Source: Croceivirga sp. (GTDB lineage: Bacteria; Bacteroidota; Bacteroidia; Flavobacteriales; Flavobacteriaceae). Taken from it: a stretch of DNA of 64,000 bases. Below, piece after piece: positions 16,990 to 26,381 of the stretch (the stretch's first letter is position 1; every line of letters starts with the position of its first letter). The stretch covers positions 150,730 through 214,729 of the forward strand of contig JANQQQ010000016.1 of the NCBI GenBank assembly GCA_028284935.1, in the 5' to 3' direction. The notes under the pieces were generated by a model that saw only the letters and a program-made list of their open reading frames with translations, was not told the origin of the DNA and did not search any database. The translations under genes and the position numbers were made by a program.

Positions 16990-17682
16990 TTAACCCACCT
17001 TTTTCATCTGAAGCCTTCCATTTTCCAAAAGATACAATTCTTTTGCAGCTTGAATTACAGCTTCATCATGACTGGCAAAAACGAATGACACGCCATGTTC
17101 CTTATTCAATTGTTTCATTAGGGAAACGATGTTCTGTGAATTTTTTCGATCCAGATTAGCGGTGGGTTCGTCCGCAAAAACAACCTTTGGCTTAGAGACT
17201 ATGGCCCTTGCAATAGCAACACGTTGTTGCTCCCCTCCTGATAATTCGGAAGGTTTGTTGTGCAAACGGTGTCCAAGCCCAACTAGGTTTAATATTTCTG
17301 TTGATTTTTCCTGAATCTCCTTTTTGGTAAATGAATGAAGCCCCATAGGTAGTTCCACATTTTCCATTGCGGTCAACACAGGAATTAGATTAAACGACTG
17401 AAATACAAAACCAAAATTGTTCTTTCTGGTTTTTGCAAGTTCCCTTTTGTTGTTGTAATCGATTTTTCTGTTGTTCAACAAATAATTTCCTTGGTCGGGA
17501 GTATCCAAACAGCCCAATACGTTGAGCAAAGTTGATTTTCCTGAACCGGATGGACCGGCAATGACACTGAAGCAACCGTCATGGAATGAGGTGTCAATAT
17601 CCTTCAATACCTGAAATTTGGTCTTGCCAAGGGTGTATGATTTTGAGATTTCCGTCAATTCTAATAAAGGGTATGTTTTCAT
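16990..17682 (-). CDS. LolD/MacB-type ABC transporter ATPase
   Basis: A 230-residue nucleotide-binding subunit. Walker A GPSGSGKST, Q loop FVFQSFNLIP, signature LSGGEQQR, Walker B VVFADEPTANLD and the switch histidine FASHDE are all present. The QSFNLIP and DEPTANLD forms are those of the LolD/MacB/FtsE class, which drives FtsX-type permeases instead of classical importers. It is the last gene of a five-gene minus-strand cassette, and is separated from the barrel gene by 15 bp. Its stop codon lies right at the junction with the thiL fragment. It should power the two permeases encoded upstream. Confidence 0.92.
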   Translation of the reverse strand: MKTYPLLELTEISKSYTLGKTKFQVLKDIDTSFHDGCFSVIAGPSGSGKSTLLNVLGCLDTPDQGNYLLNNRKIDYNNKRELAKTRKNNFGFVFQSFNLIPVLTAMENVELPMGLHSFTKKEIQEKSTEILNLVGLGHRLHNKPSELSGGEQQRVAIARAIVSKPKVVFADEPTANLDRKNSQNIVSLMKQLNKEHGVSFVFASHDEAVIQAAKELYLLENGRLQMKKVG

Positions 17683-17697
17683 GGTTTATGTTTTTTG

Positions 17698-18831
17698 TTA
17701 TAGGAAGAATGATAGTATTACCCTTCCCTGAATATCATAGAGGGATAGGGAGTTGCTGTATATAAATGGATTGATTTCAAGTTTTATGTTTTCACCACTA
17801 TAAATGAAGCCAGGGGAGCATAGCAATTGGTGGGTTATGGGGTCATAGAAAAATGACGCGTTTACATTGTACTTGGAGTAAGCATCTGTATAACCAATTT
17901 GTGAAAAAAAGCTATGTTGTCCCATACTGATGGGGTCATACAATTCAAGATTTAGGGGGAGAAATGACCTAAAGTTGGCAATACTGTTTTGTGTATTGAA
18001 GTCACTTCGGTATCTATATTCCAAAATTAGTATGGTTCGTATGAAGGTGTTGAGCCAACTGCCCAAAACGAACTCTGACCGTGCATTTTCCCAACTATTT
18101 TTTGGGGGTATGGGTGTTACGCTTCCGGAATTATCTACCAAGCCAGTATTTGAAAAATTTCGTATAAGTCCTTCTCCATAAAAAGTGAAATTGTCAGTGC
18201 CAAGACTAAAATCACAGGCAAATTGTTGCCTTCCATCCCCTAGAAAGGCATAATTGAATGAATAGTCCAATGATTTTATCGTTGAACTTGCCTTAAGGGC
18301 GAACGTTGAGACATTCAATTTTTCGGATGGGGAGAAAAGTAGATTTACCGTGAGACGAGGGAAAATGTACTCCAAATTGGTAAGGGAAACCCCTTCCAAT
18401 CGGTTATTGAGCCGAAAAGGATCCTTCTGGAGAAACGGATTGGAAGGATTCCAAACGGTTCCAGTTCCCCAGTTGATTCGCTCCTTACCAAAAGTAAGGT
18501 AGAAAGCATCTGAAATTCCGTAACGAACATATAGCTCATTAAAGGCAAAATCAATGTTTTCGGATATGGGGTTAACGAATACCCTTGGTTCTACCTGTAC
18601 CTTTAATCTGTCTTTTGTAAGGGTTCCAATGGGGAAAAACCGGTTGATGGTCTCCAATTCCGATAGGTCTAAAATATTTTCGGGGTTTACCGGGGTATCT
18701 TCTGAAACCAAATTATAGGTGAACACATTTTCATTGATGATGCGATATGAAAATTCATTCTGTGGGTACAACAGCGTGCTTGAAAGAAACCAATGCAAAA
18801 ACAGCCCTATATGTTTGGTACAGATTTTCAT
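17698..18831 (-). CDS. Outer membrane beta-barrel protein of the ABC cassette, 377 aa
   Basis: A signal peptide (ending LLYPQ near residue 24) precedes a long run of amphipathic beta strands. The segment FGKERINWGTGTVWNPSNPF is the kind of motif found in DUF1302/Wzi-like outer-membrane barrels that accompany LolA-like proteins and exporter genes. The protein should lie in the outer membrane and may be the exit or acceptor component of the transport system encoded around it. No lipobox or T9SS domain is seen. The gene starts 15 bp after the LolA-like gene ends. Confidence 0.7.
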   Translation of the reverse strand: MKICTKHIGLFLHWFLSSTLLYPQNEFSYRIINENVFTYNLVSEDTPVNPENILDLSELETINRFFPIGTLTKDRLKVQVEPRVFVNPISENIDFAFNELYVRYGISDAFYLTFGKERINWGTGTVWNPSNPFLQKDPFRLNNRLEGVSLTNLEYIFPRLTVNLLFSPSEKLNVSTFALKASSTIKSLDYSFNYAFLGDGRQQFACDFSLGTDNFTFYGEGLIRNFSNTGLVDNSGSVTPIPPKNSWENARSEFVLGSWLNTFIRTILILEYRYRSDFNTQNSIANFRSFLPLNLELYDPISMGQHSFFSQIGYTDAYSKYNVNASFFYDPITHQLLCSPGFIYSGENIKLEINPFIYSNSLSLYDIQGRVILSFFL

Positions 18832-18846
18832 TTTAATAGATTGACA

Positions 18847-19572
18847 TTACTTGCTCAATAGCGCTGTAGTAAAGAAAATGGCTTGTTTTGATGTTCCTTT
18901 TGTTATTTCGGAATACTCAAAAACGGTTTTTGAATCCTTGTTCAGTTCATCCAAAATCGTCAGCTTGGTAGGGAAGGAAACTTCACCTAAATCTGTATAA
19001 TGGTCGTAATTTATGGTCTTTATGACCTTGCCGGAAAGGCTCAGCATCTCTTGCACCATCGGAAGTTGGGTTTGTTTGTCCAAATAAAAATTCACTTGGT
19101 TATATGCGGTTTTTAAGTCTTTTGCCTTTAAGCGCAGGATCAAATACTTTTCGGTTGTTTCAACAGGACCTAAGATGTTATAATCTTCAACCAATGAAAT
19201 CCTAAGAATGTCCCTATTGGAAGCATCCCCTCCCAAAAAGGCCTGTTTGTAAGGTATTTTTATCAACTTGCTGGAACGCGGCAAGAACATCCATAAGTTG
19301 TCACCATCGTTTAGAATTCTTCTGTCTCTTTCAACACTTGGTTCTAGAATGGACAATCGTAATTTTTTGCCCTTTCTAAAGACTTTCATCTTATAAGTAC
19401 GCTTTACTTTTTCTTTTCGAAATATTTGCATCTGCATGTTAAATTCCATGTCAAGGTCAAAAAGGTCTTTGTCCAATTTTGCCAATACTTCCGTTGGGTT
19501 TGATTGGCCGTTGACTATATATGAACCTACAAGCAGTACAAGTGCGAAAATTGGATAATGTAATTTTTTCAT
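18847..19572 (-). CDS. LolA-like outer membrane lipoprotein-sorting protein (COG2834 type)
   Basis: A 241-residue periplasmic protein with signal peptide MKKLHYPIFALVLLVGSYIVNGQ. The mature part has the LolA/LolB fold pattern seen in COG2834 proteins: KMKVFRKGKKLRLSIL, a central DGDNLWMFLPRSSKLIKIP strand pair, then VNFYLDKQTQLPMVQEML and the closing FPTKLTILDELNKDSK. In LolA this half-barrel carries acyl chains of a lipoprotein across the periplasm. I chose the ATG at 19572, which begins the signal peptide; the ATG at 19602 overlaps the permease gene. It probably shuttles a lipidated or hydrophobic cargo between the permeases and the barrel protein. Confidence 0.82.
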   Translation of the reverse strand: MKKLHYPIFALVLLVGSYIVNGQSNPTEVLAKLDKDLFDLDMEFNMQMQIFRKEKVKRTYKMKVFRKGKKLRLSILEPSVERDRRILNDGDNLWMFLPRSSKLIKIPYKQAFLGGDASNRDILRISLVEDYNILGPVETTEKYLILRLKAKDLKTAYNQVNFYLDKQTQLPMVQEMLSLSGKVIKTINYDHYTDLGEVSFPTKLTILDELNKDSKTVFEYSEITKGTSKQAIFFTTALLSK

Positions 19573-19591
19573 CGGGTTATCTTTTTTGTTT

Positions 19592-20806
19592 TTATCGATC
19601 ATATATCAGTTGAATAGGATTTGTATTTTGGATACTCCGTGTACTCCAAAGCCCTGATAGCAAAGGATAAGTAAGGCCTATGGCTAATGCGATTAAAAGG
19701 TTTGGAAAATGGAAAAAGGGTTTCAAGGTGTTACCACCAAATATTAATGTAGCCCTATCTCCTAAATAAATACCCTCCCATGAAAGGAATAGGGTCAGTC
19801 CACCAAATAGTAAGAGTCCTACTAAAGAAGCTATTGCAGCTACAATCAATGTCTCAAAAAGAAAGGAAATCCTAACATTTCTTGGTTTAAATCCAATGGC
19901 CAATAGGGTTCCAATTTCCTTTCGACGCTCAATCAGGTTATTGTGTACCACGAAACCGATTCCGAAGAATGAAATCACCTGTAAAAAGAAGACCATGCTC
20001 AAAAAGCCGTATTTGTTTGCATTGGAAATAGTCGAGGCCGTAGATGCCCTTTCTTTATACCATTCGATGTCCATGGTATCGTTAAACTCCTGTTGTAATA
20101 GATTTTTTGTCTTTGATAAGATAGTTGGTGCCGTATGCAACTGATCGGTGTCAACCAGTATGTGGGTAGGCAAAGCGGTGTTCATGAGAATTTTGGATTC
20201 TTCCATGTTCAGAAATACCATGGTGTTTGCCCATCCTGAGATATTCCTGTAAATGCCACTTATGGGATATTCGCCAAGATTTAGGCCGCCCTGTACGGTT
20301 TGTATCATAATGAAACAGAGATCGTTAACACCAACATCAAGTTTTGTTGAGACACTTTCGCTGATCAATAAACCTTCTTGCAAGCTATCCTTCGCCCTTA
20401 TTTTGTCAAATTGAAAACTTGAGAATAGGGCAGATTCCTTGGCCCAATCCACCCCCCTTAAATTGATGTCCGCGGATTGGTTGCCTGCATATAGCAGCGC
20501 CCGAGAATATAGGCGCTCCCTTATCCCTGAAACTTCTGGTAGATTATGTATACTTGCCTTAAGATCAGTTAATCTTTTTTGATGTTCATCACTCGTTTTT
20601 TTCAGCAAACTATCCGAAACCGTAATGGAAACGGCTCCCGTTTCAATCTGAATAAGATCGCCTATCATTTGGCGTTCAATTCCCCCTGAAATGGATACAA
20701 CAAGGAAGAATAGGCCCGTGGCTAAGGAAATGCTTAAACCTATCAAAAGGTTCCTGCTCCAATGTCTAGTGATGTTTCTTAATGCAACTTTTATGAATAT
20801 GCCCAT
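19592..20806 (-). CDS. FtsX-like ABC permease A
   Basis: A 404-residue permease with the MacB/LolC layout: an N-terminal transmembrane helix (residues 18-40), a large periplasmic domain of about 230 residues, then three helices (about 270-292, 317-345 and 365-385). The helix-flanking RRKEIGTLLAIGFKPRNVRISFLFETL is the FtsX-domain signature. It follows the second permease by 17 bp, so the two probably form a heterodimer as LolC and LolE do. Confidence 0.88.
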   Translation of the reverse strand: MGIFIKVALRNITRHWSRNLLIGLSISLATGLFFLVVSISGGIERQMIGDLIQIETGAVSITVSDSLLKKTSDEHQKRLTDLKASIHNLPEVSGIRERLYSRALLYAGNQSADINLRGVDWAKESALFSSFQFDKIRAKDSLQEGLLISESVSTKLDVGVNDLCFIMIQTVQGGLNLGEYPISGIYRNISGWANTMVFLNMEESKILMNTALPTHILVDTDQLHTAPTILSKTKNLLQQEFNDTMDIEWYKERASTASTISNANKYGFLSMVFFLQVISFFGIGFVVHNNLIERRKEIGTLLAIGFKPRNVRISFLFETLIVAAIASLVGLLLFGGLTLFLSWEGIYLGDRATLIFGGNTLKPFFHFPNLLIALAIGLTYPLLSGLWSTRSIQNTNPIQLIYDR

Positions 20807-20823
20807 GATGGTCTAGCTTTTTG

Positions 20824-22059
20824 TTATGCAGTGGTTCTTAATAGTGTCGTTATCTCTGAACGGAACAATTTTCTCAAGGAAACGAGAACGGCCAGATAAC
20901 AGGCCATTGCGAATAATAGCGCAACCTTAAGAATCTCTAACCAATATATTTTTGGAAAAATGGATGTACTCAGGTAGGCCGCCTGTAGCTCTTCGGAAGG
21001 GATGGGTATTCCACTCTGTAGGAACAGGTCAAAAGTCAGTTTTAAAAATACTCCTGTCAGTAAAATTCCTGATGAGATTAAAACAATGTACTCTAAAGCT
21101 ATGGTACTGATAATGGTCAAAGGTTTAAAGCCAAAGGCAAGCAACGTGCCGATTTCCTTCTTTCTGTTGTTGGTCATCATAATAATGATGTTGACCAATA
21201 TTAAGACACTGAAAACGATAAAGATTGTTTTAATGGCATGGCCCGCATTGACCCATACACTGACAATGGAATTTAACAGCGGGGCGGACTTTTCCCAATC
21301 AGCAATTTTCAAACGGGAGTTTATGCCCGAAACCTGATTTTTCAGATCATTTGCTCCTTTTTCGGTGTTCTCAAGCGCATGGTAATTGACAAGTAGCTCC
21401 ATGGCTTCATGGTCTTCAAGTCGCAAAATCTCCATTCCTTTTTTGTAATTGATAAAACCAATGGGCAAGAGAAACTGTGAAGGTCCTTTGGTTTTGAATA
21501 TTCCCGAGACACGGAGTAGATTGTCGCTCAGGTATCCATCCCGATTGTTTGCCAGAACCACCAAGGTGTCACCCACATTTGCTTCAAGTTCATCTGCGAA
21601 AGTTTCACTTAGCATAATCTGGTCCTTATTTATTGGTTGGGAGCCAGCCTTAAAATCAAGGATTGTGCTGACGCGTTGCAGATGGCTTTGCGACAATGCT
21701 TGAAAGTGAATGCCCATGCTCTCGTCACCATAGGACAGCAATCCACCAAAGCGCAACCTACGCCCGATATTTTTAATGTTCGGATTTTCCTCCAACAGTT
21801 TTGTGCTATCCTTCGAATACCATTCAAAGAGGTTTACATCAGAAAATTGTGATTCAAGAACATTGATGTTTTTTTCAGAATCGTAGATAATGTATTGACC
21901 CGATATAGCTTCCGTTATCAGTGTTCTAAGACTATTTTGAACACTGTTCTTTTGTGCGATCTGTGTGAAAATATTGAATGCGGAAACCACACTTAGGATG
22001 AAAATCAGTAAGGCCCTTGACTTTTTTCTGATGATGTTTTTGAAGGAGAGTCGTATCAT
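20824..22059 (-). CDS. FtsX-like ABC permease B
   Basis: A 411-residue permease of the same type as its neighbour: N-terminal helix at about 12-30, a periplasmic domain to about residue 270, and three C-terminal helices, with NRKKEIGTLLAFGFKPLTII as the FtsX signature. The two permeases share this signature but diverge in their periplasmic parts, as expected for unequal halves of one exporter. It is the first gene of the cassette; about 110 bp separate it from the AraC-type regulator gene upstream on the same strand. Confidence 0.88.
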   Translation of the reverse strand: MIRLSFKNIIRKKSRALLIFILSVVSAFNIFTQIAQKNSVQNSLRTLITEAISGQYIIYDSEKNINVLESQFSDVNLFEWYSKDSTKLLEENPNIKNIGRRLRFGGLLSYGDESMGIHFQALSQSHLQRVSTILDFKAGSQPINKDQIMLSETFADELEANVGDTLVVLANNRDGYLSDNLLRVSGIFKTKGPSQFLLPIGFINYKKGMEILRLEDHEAMELLVNYHALENTEKGANDLKNQVSGINSRLKIADWEKSAPLLNSIVSVWVNAGHAIKTIFIVFSVLILVNIIIMMTNNRKKEIGTLLAFGFKPLTIISTIALEYIVLISSGILLTGVFLKLTFDLFLQSGIPIPSEELQAAYLSTSIFPKIYWLEILKVALLFAMACYLAVLVSLRKLFRSEITTLLRTTA

Positions 22060-22170
22060 GGGAACGTCTTTGTTTATTGTGAGTTACCGAAGATTTAATC
22101 ACCTTGGTAATTTTTAAAACAAATCTCTGTGAAGTTGATGTCCTGTGCGACCCAACCCGTTGGCTGAAAC

Positions 22171-23313
22171 CTATTGAGCGTTTTTTCCCTTGAATGCTGA
22201 TGGGGATAGTGAGGTATACTTTTTAAAGTACCGATTAAAGGAAGATTTTGACTTAAAACCACAATCATAGGCAATTCCCAAAACAGAAAGGTGGTCGTAC
22301 TCACGAGAACTGAGCATTTTTTTTGCCTCGTTCACCCGGAACTGGTTGACAAAGTCATAAAAATTCAAATCAAAATGCTGATTGATGACCTGGGAGAGGT
22401 GGGACTGAGCAACCCCACTTCTTTCGGACAACAGGGATAAACTCAGGTTTTCGTCCAGAAATGGCTTTTCTGCTTTCATGTACTTCATAAGTTTAATTCC
22501 CAATTCATCTACCTTTTTTGGGGTGAGTCCAGATTTGGAATAGGGTGCTTTCTTGGAGGCGGATGTATTCAATTCCGAACCAGGGGGGGGCTGGGTACCG
22601 CTCCCGGTAAAAATGGCGGTTTGGCGAAAACCATAAAAACCACAGGCAATTAACATTAAGCTCAACGTTATCCCGACTAGGGCGAAAGCATTTTGAAGAG
22701 GGAAGAGTTTGAACTGAGTAGCGCCAAAAATTAAAAAAGAAGCCAAAACAAACAGCACGAAATACGAATATACCACATACTCCAACCATCTAAGATTGAT
22801 CTTTTCATCAAAAGAGAAAAGCTCGGCGATGTTTTTCCTATGGCCCTTGAGCAAAAACAAATTCCAAATGCAATACACCAAGCCTGATAGCGCCAGTGGT
22901 ATTGCATAATAATTCATCCATTGTGGAGAATGGTCAAAAACCTCAAAGTGACCGTTCACGGCGGTCAAGGAAACCTTATCCTTATTCTGAAGGATAATAA
23001 AGAAAATTACATAAAGGGGATACACCCCAAGGTGAAAACCTATGGTCTTCCCCGATACTCGGTGTCCAGTGAGGGATAAGACATAGAGAAAAAGCAGAGG
23101 CGCTCCCAACATGGGCAATCCAAAAGCAAAAATGGCCCAAATCCCATGCAGTTCAAAATGATAAATGGTGATTTCGTTAAATGCGATTTGAAGTAAGGTC
23201 ACCCCAATCCATCCCAGAAAAAAGAAATCTCCTTGTTCCTTCCCTTTCTTAAAAAACAGGAGAAGAAAAATGAAGACACCAATGCCCAGACCGGCATTTA
23301 AGACAACTTCCAT
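22171..23313 (-). CDS. Membrane-anchored AraC-family transcriptional regulator
   Basis: A 380-residue protein with about seven hydrophobic helices in its first 230 residues and an AraC/XylS helix-turn-helix pair in the last 110 (LSLSLLSERSGVAQSHLSQVI and VLGIAYDCGFKSKSSFNRYF, ending SPSAFKGK). This 7TM-AraC layout is common in Bacteroidota and points to sensing at the membrane with direct control of DNA. Its position upstream of the transport cassette on the same strand makes that cassette the obvious target, although the target itself is inferred. Its start lies 31 bp from the end of thiL. Confidence 0.82.
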   Translation of the reverse strand: MEVVLNAGLGIGVFIFLLLFFKKGKEQGDFFFLGWIGVTLLQIAFNEITIYHFELHGIWAIFAFGLPMLGAPLLFLYVLSLTGHRVSGKTIGFHLGVYPLYVIFFIILQNKDKVSLTAVNGHFEVFDHSPQWMNYYAIPLALSGLVYCIWNLFLLKGHRKNIAELFSFDEKINLRWLEYVVYSYFVLFVLASFLIFGATQFKLFPLQNAFALVGITLSLMLIACGFYGFRQTAIFTGSGTQPPPGSELNTSASKKAPYSKSGLTPKKVDELGIKLMKYMKAEKPFLDENLSLSLLSERSGVAQSHLSQVINQHFDLNFYDFVNQFRVNEAKKMLSSREYDHLSVLGIAYDCGFKSKSSFNRYFKKYTSLSPSAFKGKNAQ

Positions 23314-23344
23314 GGAGAAGGGATTAAAACTACAAGCTATGAAT

Positions 23345-24397
23345 TTATTCGGTTCCGTTAAAAGAATTCCAGCCTTGTGCTATCAGCGGAATTTTAGAGC
23401 CATTTCTGGAGATTAAGTGTGCACCCTCATTTTTATGCGTCATGTGCCCCACGACCGTAAGATTTGGATTGCCTTTGATTTTCGGGAATTCTTTTTGGTT
23501 TATGGTGAACAGTAATTCGTAATCCTCCCCGCCACTCAAGGCAACCATGGTGCTGTCCATTTTAAACTCTTCTGAAGTTGAAATAACGGTTGGATCCAAC
23601 GGAATTTTATCTTCATATAAATTGCAACCCACATCACTTTGTTCGCATAAGTGCAAAATTTCGGAAGAAAGTCCATCGCTGATGTCAATCATACTAGTGG
23701 GGTGCACCTCAAGTTTCTCCAATAATTCAACAATATCCTTTCGGGCTTCTGGTTTGAGTTGCCGTTCCACAATATAACTGTACGGTTCCAAATCCGGTTG
23801 GTTGTTGGGGTCTACTTTGAATACTTGCTTTTCACGCTCCAACACTTGCAATCCCAAATAAGCGCCTCCCAAATCTCCGGTAACAACGAGCAAGTCATTT
23901 TCTTTGGCGCCAGTGCGCATGACCAATTTTTCATCGGTTACTTGTCCAATGGCCGTAATACTAACGAGCATTCCTTTTGTGGAGGATGTGGTATCACCAC
24001 CAACCATGTCAACGCCATATATTTTGCAGGCCAAGGCCACCCCGGAATAGAATTCCTCAAGGGCTTCTAGCGGGAAACGATTGGACACTGCAATGGAAAC
24101 CGTTATTTGGGTAGCCATTGCATTCATGGCATAGACGTCAGAAAGGTTGACAATGACCGATTTGTAGCCCAAATGCTTCAAGGGCATGTAACTTAAATCA
24201 AAATGTACGCCCTCAATCAAAAGATCGGTGGAAATCACGGTTTTTTTAGCTGAAAGGTCCAATACCGCGGCATCATCTCCAATTCCTTTTAGGGAGGAGG
24301 GATGGGTGAGCTCAAAATCCTTGGTGAGATGTTTTATAAGTCCAAACTCCCCCAATTGTTCCAATGGTGTGCGAGATGCATTTTTATCTTCAAGCAT
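23345..24397 (-). CDS. thiL: Thiamine-monophosphate kinase
   Basis: A 350-residue enzyme that phosphorylates thiamine monophosphate to thiamine diphosphate, the last step of cofactor synthesis. It has the PurM-like ATP-binding fold: GIGDDAAVLDL near residue 40, VVSTDLLIEGVHFD-like block, VNLSDVYAMNA, and MVGGDTTSS, then TGDLGGAYLGL and MIDISDGLSSE, all family motifs. The last 131 bp are duplicated 6.4 kb away. An insertion at its end appears to have kept this copy complete; length is normal. Confidence 0.93.
   Translation of the reverse strand: MLEDKNASRTPLEQLGEFGLIKHLTKDFELTHPSSLKGIGDDAAVLDLSAKKTVISTDLLIEGVHFDLSYMPLKHLGYKSVIVNLSDVYAMNAMATQITVSIAVSNRFPLEALEEFYSGVALACKIYGVDMVGGDTTSSTKGMLVSITAIGQVTDEKLVMRTGAKENDLLVVTGDLGGAYLGLQVLEREKQVFKVDPNNQPDLEPYSYIVERQLKPEARKDIVELLEKLEVHPTSMIDISDGLSSEILHLCEQSDVGCNLYEDKIPLDPTVISTSEEFKMDSTMVALSGGEDYELLFTINQKEFPKIKGNPNLTVVGHMTHKNEGAHLISRNGSKIPLIAQGWNSFNGTE
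23360..23490. repeat. Direct repeat copy 2 (thiL 3' end, in the intact gene)
   Basis: The partner of 16856-16986. It lies inside the coding sequence of intact thiL and covers its final 43 codons approximately. No integrase or transposase gene lies between the two copies, so the mechanism is not evident. Confidence 0.9.
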
Positions 24398-24455
24398 TCG
24401 GCAAATGTAATTGAAATCATTAAAGTTGTATCTTTACTATGGTTACAATTTTGCT

Positions 24456-26381
24456 ATGAAAAAATACCTAATAGGTACAATAGTTTTATTCTTTTTTTCA
24501 TGTAGTGGCGATGACGATAATGGCGATTCAAATAATGGAATGGAAGCGCAAGTCGTCGTGTCCTTTTCCCAAAGCACAGGGTTTGATGGTGAGGCAAATG
24601 GAGGTAGTCTTCCCATGTTGTTGTTGTCCGGGACGGTAGTGCAAACTTCGTCCGTTACGGTCTCTTTGAACACCGATAACCTGAGTGCTTCGGAGGGAAC
24701 GGACTTTACATTTGAATCTGTTCAGATAATCAACATTCCTATAGGGTCATATGATGGTACATTGAATACTGCTCTACCCATAGCGGGATTAATGGTGGTT
24801 GATGATATTGAGGAAGAAAACAATGAGTCTTTTGAACTTACTCTTTCCAATCCTACAGGAGATGTTATTTTAGGAACTCAAATTACAACCGCTTATACTA
24901 TAATTGATGATGATAGTCTTAGCATTTCCTTTTCACAACAGAACGTCTCTGGACGTGAAAGTGTGGGGGATAATTTGCCCGTAATTCTTGTGTTCGGTAC
25001 AGTTTTGGAAGATATGTCCATTTCTGTTGAAGCAGGTGATATGGGAACTGCGGTCTTAGGGGAAGATTATACATTTTCTTCACCACAAATCATTGTGGTA
25101 CCTGCGGGAACCTACGATGGTTCGTTACAGACTGCACTATCCATTCCCGGGTTGTCCATTATAGATGATGAGATAGTGGAACCTTCGGAATTCTTTGAGT
25201 TGAAACTAATAGCGGATGATAGTGAGGTATTGGCCATTTCCTCGACAAGATATGAGATTAGGGGTCTTATTCCCTGTGAAAATGGAACCGCAGATAGCTA
25301 TCCCTGTAATGGTTATGATTTGATTGGCCGTATAGGCCTAGCGGATTTCGAAGCAGATCGCGGTAATGATATTTGGGGCTGGACGGACGATAATTCCGGG
25401 AGGGAATTCGCTCTCGTAGGTTTGGATAATGGTACTGCGTTTGTAGAAGTTACCGGGGATGAACCCATTTACCTAGGGAAACTCCCAACGGCGACAGGAT
25501 CGAGTACTTGGCGGGATGTAAAGGTATATGATGATCATGCCTATATTGTTTCCGAAGCCTCTGGACATGGAATGCAGGTCTTCAATTTAAACCGTCTACT
25601 TTCTGTATCCAATCCGCCACAAAACTTTTCGGATAGTGGCAGGTATACCAATATTGGTAATGCCCACAACGTGGTAATCAATGAAAGCACTGCTTTTGCC
25701 TATCCTGTGGGTACCGCGCGAGGTGATACCTTCAGCGGGGGTGTTCATTTTGTGGATATCCAAAACCCAAATTCACCTGTGGGGGTCGGGGGCTATGGGG
25801 ATAATGGTTATACCCATGATGCCCAAGTGGTGACCTATAATGGTCCAGATACGGATTACTTGGGGCGTGAGATATTTATTGGTTCCAATGAAAACCAAAT
25901 TGCCATTGTGGACATCACCGATAAATCGAATCCAGTTGAAATCTCCACTTTGAATTATTCACAATTGGCGTACACCCACCAAGGGTGGTTCACGGAAGAC
26001 CAGCGCTATTTTTTGTTGGGAGATGAATTGGATGAAGTTGAATTTGGATTTAATTCCAGAACGTTGGTTTTTGATTTTACGGATTTGGATAGTCCTACCT
26101 TACACACCACGTATCTGGGCCCAACAGGGGCCATTGACCATAATGGTTATGTGATGGGAGAGGAGTTTTATTTGGCCAATTATACGGCAGGGATAAGAGT
26201 ATTGGATATTTCGGACATAGCAAATAGGAATATAACCGAAGTTGGTTTTTTTGACAGCTTCCCGGGAAGTAATGTTGCGAGTTTCGATGGGGTTTGGAGC
26301 GTTTATCCCTATTTGGCAAGTGGGAAAATATTGGTGAGCGATATCAATTCAGGCTTGTTTGTCATTCAAAAATCGGAATAG
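24456..26381 (+). CDS. Choice-of-anchor B family lipoprotein with two Calx-beta-like domains
   Basis: A 641-residue surface or periplasmic protein. The lipobox FFFSCSGDDD marks a lipoprotein with the acidic stretch that can act as an export signal in Bacteroidota. Two Calx-beta-like domains follow, each running from VSFSQ/ISFSQ to an IIDDD-type end. From about residue 285 to the C-terminus lies the choice-of-anchor B propeller, with WGWTDDNSGREFALVGLDNGTAF-like, TWRDVKVYDDHAYIVSEASGHGMQVF-like, HNVVINE and THQGWFTEDQRYFLLGDE segments. The preferred start is the ATG at 24456, which begins the lipoprotein signal. Confidence 0.85.
   Translation: MKKYLIGTIVLFFFSCSGDDDNGDSNNGMEAQVVVSFSQSTGFDGEANGGSLPMLLLSGTVVQTSSVTVSLNTDNLSASEGTDFTFESVQIINIPIGSYDGTLNTALPIAGLMVVDDIEEENNESFELTLSNPTGDVILGTQITTAYTIIDDDSLSISFSQQNVSGRESVGDNLPVILVFGTVLEDMSISVEAGDMGTAVLGEDYTFSSPQIIVVPAGTYDGSLQTALSIPGLSIIDDEIVEPSEFFELKLIADDSEVLAISSTRYEIRGLIPCENGTADSYPCNGYDLIGRIGLADFEADRGNDIWGWTDDNSGREFALVGLDNGTAFVEVTGDEPIYLGKLPTATGSSTWRDVKVYDDHAYIVSEASGHGMQVFNLNRLLSVSNPPQNFSDSGRYTNIGNAHNVVINESTAFAYPVGTARGDTFSGGVHFVDIQNPNSPVGVGGYGDNGYTHDAQVVTYNGPDTDYLGREIFIGSNENQIAIVDITDKSNPVEISTLNYSQLAYTHQGWFTEDQRYFLLGDELDEVEFGFNSRTLVFDFTDLDSPTLHTTYLGPTGAIDHNGYVMGEEFYLANYTAGIRVLDISDIANRNITEVGFFDSFPGSNVASFDGVWSVYPYLASGKILVSDINSGLFVIQKSE

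Noticed and set aside
16856-23490. Repeat pair as attachment sites of a tyrosine-integrase element
   Set aside because: The copies are 131 bp long with nine mismatches, and no integrase gene lies between or next to them; thiL is a protein gene, and integrases usually use tRNA genes. Homologous insertion fits better.
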